Assembly (NCBI GenBank): GCA_943328365.2
Contig: CALPZT020000032.1
Coordinates: 1-9,852 of the forward strand
Source of the DNA: Bifidobacterium breve
GTDB lineage: Bacteria > Actinomycetota > Actinomycetes > S36-B12
Length of the DNA: 9,852 nt
Reading direction: 5' to 3'
The notes beneath the pieces were generated by a model. That model had not been told where the DNA came from. It saw only the letters and a program-made list of their open reading frames with translations, and ran no database searches. The position numbers and the translations under genes are program-made. This document shows positions 6,346 through 9,852 of the stretch, one piece after another. Numbering within the stretch: the first letter of the stretch is position 1; every line of letters starts with the position of its first letter.

Positions 6346-6540
6346 ATGCCGAAGCAGAAGACCCACAGCGGTGCCAAGAAGCGTTTCAAGGTGACCGGTT
6401 CGGGCAAGATCACCCACGAGCAGGCGAATCGCCGCCACCTCATGGAGTCGAAGTCGAGTAAGCGCACTCGCAGGCTCGAGGCGGATGCTCTCGTCGCGCC
6501 GGCCGACATGAAGAAGGTCAAGAAGCTCCTCGGCCGCTAG
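6346..6540 (+). CDS. rpmI: Large-subunit ribosomal protein bL35
   Basis: The product has 64 residues, the family's normal length, and is very basic. It begins MPKQKTHSGAKKRFKVTGSGK and contains the conserved HEQANRRHLMESKSSKRTRRL segment, ending KVKKLLGR. It is a structural protein of the 50S subunit. ATG 6346 is preceded by GAGGA (6336-6340) at 5 nt. It sits between infC and rplT as in most bacteria and is presumably expressed from the infC leader. In E. coli this operon is repressed by L20; nothing in the 39-bp gap before this gene suggests a separate control site. Confidence 0.98.
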   Translation: MPKQKTHSGAKKRFKVTGSGKITHEQANRRHLMESKSSKRTRRLEADALVAPADMKKVKKLLGR

Positions 6541-6592
6541 CCGACCCCCACGTCCCCCGAGGCTTTCCGCCCACTGTTGTCAGGAGATCGAC

Positions 6593-6961
6593 ATGGCACG
6601 CGTTAAAAGAGCAGTCAATGCACAAAAGAAGCGCCGCGAGATTCTCGAGCGCGCCAGCGGCTACCGCGGCCAGCGCTCGCGGCTCTACCGCAAGGCCAAG
6701 GAGCAGGTCACTCACTCGATGGTCTACGCGTACGCCGATAGGCGCACGCGCAAGGGCGACTTCCGCCGCCTCTGGATCCAGCGAATCAATGCTGGTGCCC
6801 GCGCCCACGACATGACCTATAACCGCTTCATCCAGGGCTTGAAGGTGGCTGGCGTCGAGGTCGATCGCCGGATGCTTGCGGAGCTCGCGGTCAACGATCC
6901 CGGCGCGTTCGCGGCGCTGGTTGCAGTCGCAAAGGCTGCCGTTCCCGCAGCGTCCGCCTGA
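6593..6961 (+). CDS. rplT: Large-subunit ribosomal protein bL20
   Basis: The product has 122 residues with the complete L20 fold: MARVKRAVNAQKKRREIL, ASGYRGQRSRLYRKAKEQV, YAYADRRTRKGDFRRLWIQRINAGAR and YNRFIQGLKVAGVEVDRRMLAELAVNDP. The N-terminal half is a basic extension that binds 23S rRNA during early 50S assembly; the C-terminal domain is the part that binds mRNA in known L20 autoregulation. A short Ala-rich tail (AFAALVAVAKAAVPAASA) ends the protein. AGGAG (6582-6586) lies 6 nt ahead of ATG 6593. The gap from rpmI is 52 bp. The next gene, tsnR, starts 8 bp after this stop, so the two are probably transcribed together, subject to the hairpin at 6986-7017. Confidence 0.98.
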   Translation: MARVKRAVNAQKKRREILERASGYRGQRSRLYRKAKEQVTHSMVYAYADRRTRKGDFRRLWIQRINAGARAHDMTYNRFIQGLKVAGVEVDRRMLAELAVNDPGAFAALVAVAKAAVPAASA

Positions 6962-6969
6962 AATTCCCG

Positions 6970-7806
6970 TTGACAGAACTGCTCACATCGCGGCGATCCC
7001 CGAGGGTCGCCGCGATGCGGCTTTTGCGGACGAGAGCCGGGCGCCGCGAGGCAGGGGCGTTCGCGGTCGAGGGTCCCCAGGGCGTGCGGGAGGCGTGCGT
7101 CATGGCCTCGGGCCTGAGAACCGTCTACGCGACAGCAAGCGCCCTTGATCGATTCCCGGAGATGATTGCGAGCGCCCGCTCGAATCGGGCCGAGATCGTC
7201 ATGGTGACCGACGATGTGCTGGATGCCATGGCCGAAACGCGTGCTCCGCAGGGCGTCATCGCGGTCTGCGACCTGATCGACGCGTCGCTCGAGGACGTGA
7301 TCCGGCCCGCAGCCCGCATGGCTGTTGTGCTCGAGTCGGCAGCCGATCCCGGGAATGTCGGCACCATCATCAGGACCGCCGACGCCGCAGGAGCCGACGG
7401 CGTGGTGCTGACAGGCGGATCCACTGACCCGTTCAACGGCAAGGTCGTGAGGGCATCCGCCGGGTCGATCTTCCACCTGCCGGTCGTCGAATCCGTGGAC
7501 CTGTCTCTGCTCGTGAACCGGGTGAAGGAAGCCGGTATGGCCCTCGTCGTCGCGACGGGTGATGGCGAGCACGACATCTTCGATTGGATCGGGGAGGCTC
7601 CGGCATCCGTGTGCTGGGCATTTGGAACCGAAGCGCACGGGGTCAGTGATGAACTGCGGGCGGCCGCTGACGTCCGAATTCGCATCCCGATCCTCGGGAG
7701 TGCCGAATCTCTCAATGTCGGGTCGGCCGTGGCGGTGTGCCTATTTGCGGAGGTCGCCCATCGTCGTGGGAGACTGAACTCGTCCCACGAGGACCCGACA
7801 ATCTGA
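6970..7806 (+). CDS. tsnR: TrmH/SpoU-family RNA 2'-O-methyltransferase
   Basis: The product has 278 residues from TTG 6970. Residues about 28-105 are the L30e-like substrate-binding domain (FAVEGPQGVREA; ETRAPQGVIAV). The SPOUT catalytic domain follows with its three motifs: motif 1 DPGNVGTIIRTADAAG (126-141; Asn129, Arg135), motif 2 WAFGTEAHGVS (216-226; Glu221) and motif 3 IPILGSAESLNVGSAVAV (239-256; Asn249). These bind S-adenosylmethionine in a trefoil knot and methylate a ribose 2'-OH in rRNA or tRNA. The position after rplT is typical of the actinobacterial tsnR-like gene. TTG is chosen because residues 8-20 (RRSPRVAAMRLLR) match the conserved family N-terminus and would be lost from ATG 7015. 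No Shine-Dalgarno is evident, so reinitiation from the rplT stop 8 bp upstream is likely. The symbol reflects family and context; thiostrepton resistance is not implied. Confidence 0.92.
   Translation: MTELLTSRRSPRVAAMRLLRTRAGRREAGAFAVEGPQGVREACVMASGLRTVYATASALDRFPEMIASARSNRAEIVMVTDDVLDAMAETRAPQGVIAVCDLIDASLEDVIRPAARMAVVLESAADPGNVGTIIRTADAAGADGVVLTGGSTDPFNGKVVRASAGSIFHLPVVESVDLSLLVNRVKEAGMALVVATGDGEHDIFDWIGEAPASVCWAFGTEAHGVSDELRAAADVRIRIPILGSAESLNVGSAVAVCLFAEVAHRRGRLNSSHEDPTI
6986..7025 (+). terminator. Terminator-like hairpin inside the first codons of tsnR
   Basis: CATCGCGGCGA (6986-6996) is perfectly complementary to TCGCCGCGATG (7007-7017), an 11-bp stem. After a bulged T, CCC (6998-7000) pairs with GGG (7004-7006) around a CGA loop. 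A CGGCTTTT stretch (7018-7025) follows, so the whole resembles an intrinsic terminator placed 25 bp after the rplT stop. It also encodes tsnR residues 6-16. It could lower expression of tsnR and everything downstream relative to the ribosomal proteins, act as an RNase or 3'-end processing barrier, or hinder tsnR translation. The structure is plain; the role is inferred. Confidence 0.5.
7764..7790 (+). terminator. Hairpin at the 3' end of tsnR, before the dioxygenase-like gene
   Basis: TCGTGGGA (7764-7771) and TCCCACGA (7783-7790) form a perfect 8-bp stem with an 11-nt loop. It lies in the last codons of tsnR, 28 nt before the ATG at 7819. No T-tract follows, so it may be a partial or Rho-assisted stop, an RNA-processing site, or a regulatory target rather than a strong intrinsic terminator. 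A chance inverted repeat is possible. Confidence 0.35.
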
Positions 7807-7818
7807 ATCGAGGCCGCA

Positions 7819-8643
7819 ATGTCATACGTCACCCTGCCCATCTTCGATGAGACGGGCTACGTCGTCGTCGACTCCTACGACCAGGCGCAGGACCCCCGCG
7901 AGTGGCAGGACTTGATCTTCGTCGACTGGAAGTCCTCGGGCGACACGCGGTTCTCCCCGATTGCCAGTGCATATGGCGCAATCGAGTGCGACGGTTTCTG
8001 GAATCACACGCCGCCGAAGACCGACAAGGACGGCGTCTGGGTCCCGGAGAATGTCGAGCGGGCCCCACGGCTCACGGAGCGGGCGCTCGAGCCCGGGGCC
8101 AATGTCGGACGCTGCAGGGTCATCGAGCTTCAGCCGAATACCTACGCCGACGCCATCTACAACCTGCACCGCGACGACAACAATCGTCTCAATGTCGAAG
8201 GCACCGGCTGGATCGTCCGTGCGTTCTTCAATCTCACCGACAACCCCGATTCGATGATGATCCTGCGCGAGGACAAGGACGATCCGGCGACCGAGACTCG
8301 AGTGCCACTCCCGGCGGGCGCGCAGGTGGTCATCGACACCCAGCGGCTGTATCACGCGGTGTGGCACCCCGGCACCGAACCGCGCTACTGCCTCATCACG
8401 TCCTACGAATCCGGCCCTGAGCTGGGAGCGTGGATCGATGCTCGCCATCCGGTTGCGCGAATCGAGTCACCAGCCATCGACGAGGTCATGGCACAGGATG
8501 CATACGCGGCTGCCGAAGCCAAGCGGGTTGCTCGTGCTGCGGCGCTGGCGGCGCGTGGCGAGGATCCGCGATTCGGCGACGGCAGCATGGCCCTCGCGGA
8601 GGCGCCGAGCGACACCGGCATGGAGGTTCTGAGCGAGGCATGA
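7819..8643 (+). CDS. Putative Fe(II)/2-oxoglutarate-dependent dioxygenase-like protein, function unknown
   Basis: I do not recognise a named family for this 274-residue protein. The residue layout fits the double-stranded beta-helix oxygenases: His117-x-Asp119 (YNLHRDDNNRLN), a distal His179 (QRLYHAVWHPG) 60 residues on, and Arg189 (EPRYCLITS) ten residues after it, the usual place of the 2-oxoglutarate-binding Arg. PLPAGAQVVIDTQ before the distal His looks like a jelly-roll strand pair, and the HRDDNNRLN block loosely recalls aspartyl/asparaginyl hydroxylases. The N-terminal 110 residues are acidic and Trp-rich with a GFWNHTPPKTDKDGVW segment; residues from about 225 form an Ala/Glu-rich tail. 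There is no signal peptide or membrane helix. ATG 7819 has GAGG at 5 nt, 12 bp after tsnR. Its stop overlaps the cysD start (ATGA), implying a joint role or at least coordinated synthesis with ATP sulfurylase. Substrate unknown; a cupin without oxygenase activity is the alternative. Confidence 0.85.
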   Translation: MSYVTLPIFDETGYVVVDSYDQAQDPREWQDLIFVDWKSSGDTRFSPIASAYGAIECDGFWNHTPPKTDKDGVWVPENVERAPRLTERALEPGANVGRCRVIELQPNTYADAIYNLHRDDNNRLNVEGTGWIVRAFFNLTDNPDSMMILREDKDDPATETRVPLPAGAQVVIDTQRLYHAVWHPGTEPRYCLITSYESGPELGAWIDARHPVARIESPAIDEVMAQDAYAAAEAKRVARAAALAARGEDPRFGDGSMALAEAPSDTGMEVLSEA

Positions 8644-9557
8644 CCGTAACCAGCGTTCCCTATGAGGCCGTACTCGACGAGCTTGAGGCCGAGGCTATCC
8701 ACATCTACCGCGAGACCGCAGCCGCGTTCCGGGATCCAGTGCTGCTCTACAGCATCGGCAAGGATTCCTCCGTGCTTCTGCACCTTGCGCTCAAGGCCTT
8801 TGCGCCTGCGGGTCTGCCGTTCCCGGTGATGCATGTCGACACCACCTGGAAGTTCAAGGAAATGATCGCGTTCCGCGATAAGCGCGTGGCCGACCTTGGC
8901 CTGGACATGCGCATATCGACGAATGAGGAGGCCCGAGACGAGGGCGTCTCGCCGTTCACCCACGGCACCCATGAGTACACCAGGATCATGAAGACTGTGG
9001 CCCTGCGCGCGGGCATCGACCGCTATGGATTCGACGCCGCGATCGGTGGGGCCAGGCGTGATGAGGAGCGCAGCCGGGCGAAGGAGCGAATCTTCAGTCT
9101 TCGCGAGCCTGGGCACCGCTGGGAGCCGCGCAAGCAGCGTCCGGAGTTCTGGCGGACTGCGAACACGACGCTTTCGGCCGGTCAGTCGATGCGGGTCTTC
9201 CCGCTGTCGAACTGGACCGAGCTCGATGTGTGGCGCTACATCCAGCGCGAGTCGATCGAGATTCCGTCGCTCTACTTCGCGAAGGAGCGCCCGGTCGTCG
9301 AGCGAGATGGGGCGCTCATCATGGTCGACGACGATCGCTTTCCACTGCGCGAGGGTGAAGTCGTACAGATGCGGTCAGTGAGGTTTCGTACCCTGGGCTG
9401 CTACCCGCTCACGGGCGCTGTCGAGTCGACAGCCGACACCTTGGCGGACCTCATCACCGAAATGGAGAGCTCGACCATGTCCGAGCGCGCTGGTCGCTTG
9501 ATCGACGGCGAGGGCGGTGGGTCGATGGAGGCCAAGAAGGCAGAGGGTTACTTCTAA
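8640..9557 (+). CDS. cysD: Sulfate adenylyltransferase subunit 2 (ATP sulfurylase small subunit)
   Basis: The product has 305 residues, the usual length. It is an adenine nucleotide alpha-hydrolase: the PP-loop is YSIGKDSS (37-44), followed by HVDTTWKFKEM (65-75), IGGARRDEERSRAKERIFS (135-153), RPEFW (167-171), RVFPLSNWTELDVWRYI (185-201) and FRTLGCYPLTGAVES (249-263), ending GSMEAKKAEGYF. With CysN it makes adenosine 5'-phosphosulfate and pyrophosphate from ATP and sulfate. These motifs are those of E. coli CysD and rhizobial NodP; from memory the M. tuberculosis protein has a DTGHNF-type loop and a CTGCVES-type motif instead. ATG 8640 overlaps the previous stop by 4 bp, and the TAA stop overlaps the cysN ATG (TAATG), so all three are coupled. 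The product could feed assimilatory reduction or, via PAPS, sulfotransfer; the deciding genes are outside the window. Confidence 0.96.
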   Translation: MTVTSVPYEAVLDELEAEAIHIYRETAAAFRDPVLLYSIGKDSSVLLHLALKAFAPAGLPFPVMHVDTTWKFKEMIAFRDKRVADLGLDMRISTNEEARDEGVSPFTHGTHEYTRIMKTVALRAGIDRYGFDAAIGGARRDEERSRAKERIFSLREPGHRWEPRKQRPEFWRTANTTLSAGQSMRVFPLSNWTELDVWRYIQRESIEIPSLYFAKERPVVERDGALIMVDDDRFPLREGEVVQMRSVRFRTLGCYPLTGAVESTADTLADLITEMESSTMSERAGRLIDGEGGGSMEAKKAEGYF

Positions 9558-9852
9558 TGACGACAACGCGCCTGATCCCGGTGCTCCACCTCGTGACCTG
9601 CGGCTCCGTCGACGACGGCAAGTCCACGCTCATCGGACGATTGCTGGCCGAGACCAACAGCGTTCCGCTCGACCAACTCGAATACGCACGGCAGACACGT
9701 CGCGGCGGATCCACGATTCCGGTTGGCGAGGTCGACTTCTCACTTCTCACCGATGGGCTCGAGGCCGAGCGTGAGCAGGGCATCACGATCGACGTCGCCT
9801 ACCGGCACATGAACCTCCCGAACGGCCGTCGAGTCCTGATCGCGGATGCGCC
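9557..9852 (+). CDS. cysN: Sulfate adenylyltransferase subunit 1 (ATP sulfurylase GTPase subunit), 3' end outside the window
   Basis: The frame starts at ATG 9557 and is still open at the last base; 98 full codons are visible. The elongation-factor-like GTPase motifs appear in order: G1 CGSVDDGKST (15-24), the switch I/G2 block EREQGITIDVAYRHM (71-85), and the start of G3 at IADAP (95-99). This is diagnostic of CysN/NodQ, whose GTP hydrolysis drives APS synthesis by CysD. Its start shares one base with the cysD stop (TAATG), so translation is coupled. Whether a C-terminal APS kinase (CysC) domain is fused, as in NodQ and mycobacterial CysNC, cannot be seen here. Confidence 0.95.
   Translation, partial: MTTTRLIPVLHLVTCGSVDDGKSTLIGRLLAETNSVPLDQLEYARQTRRGGSTIPVGEVDFSLLTDGLEAEREQGITIDVAYRHMNLPNGRRVLIADA

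Noticed and set aside
7015..7017. ATG 7015 as the tsnR start
   Set aside because: It would drop the conserved RRSPRV segment of the family and is itself part of the hairpin stem; TTG 6970 keeps the full N-terminus.
6817..7638. Minus-strand open frame of 273 codons opposite tsnR
   Set aside because: It is antisense to a clear SPOUT methyltransferase; the composition is low-complexity His/Gly/Asp/Arg and no family is visible.
1..9852. Mobile element, prophage, CRISPR or tRNA/rRNA genes
   Set aside because: I saw no transposase or integrase motifs, no spaced direct repeats and no cloverleaf-like or rRNA sequence; all long frames belong to housekeeping or metabolic genes.

Overview
The window looks like chromosomal DNA of a high-GC Gram-positive bacterium (Actinomycetia; something in or near the Micrococcales is my guess). 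The reasons are the strong G/C bias at third codon positions, a mycothiol-type formaldehyde dehydrogenase, an SseB-family gene just upstream of infC, and the order infC-rpmI-rplT-tsnR. I see no tRNA, rRNA, CRISPR array, insertion sequence or phage gene.

Positions 1-1865 (+): the 3' part of a nitrilase gene and a complete fumarylacetoacetate hydrolase-family gene, 29 bp apart, probably a small catabolic operon. A long interrupted inverted repeat at 1865-1932 separates it from the convergent block that follows and is a likely bidirectional terminator.

Positions 1948-4937 (-): transcribed right to left, an MFS transporter of CynX/NimT type, then mscR (S-(hydroxymethyl)mycothiol dehydrogenase / S-nitrosomycothiol reductase), then a metallo-beta-lactamase-fold hydrolase. 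The last two overlap by 4 bp and form a mycothiol-dependent formaldehyde/NO detoxification pair.

Positions 4968-7806 (+): an SseB-family gene that may be leaderless, a roughly 270-bp non-coding stretch that reads as a structured mRNA leader with an attenuator-like hairpin, then infC (apparently starting at ATC), rpmI, rplT and a SpoU/TrmH rRNA methyltransferase gene (tsnR). A perfect 11-bp stem followed by a T-run lies inside the first codons of tsnR, and another hairpin lies at its 3' end.

Positions 7819-9852 (+): a protein with the residue spacing of an Fe(II)/2-oxoglutarate dioxygenase, then cysD and the start of cysN (ATP sulfurylase). The junctions are ATGA and TAATG overlaps, so the three are translationally coupled. 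They sit 12 bp behind tsnR, where pheST commonly lies in related genomes. Coupling of an oxygenase-like protein to NodP-type ATP sulfurylase is the most unusual part of the window. The three hairpins in and around infC-tsnR are its most interesting regulatory feature.
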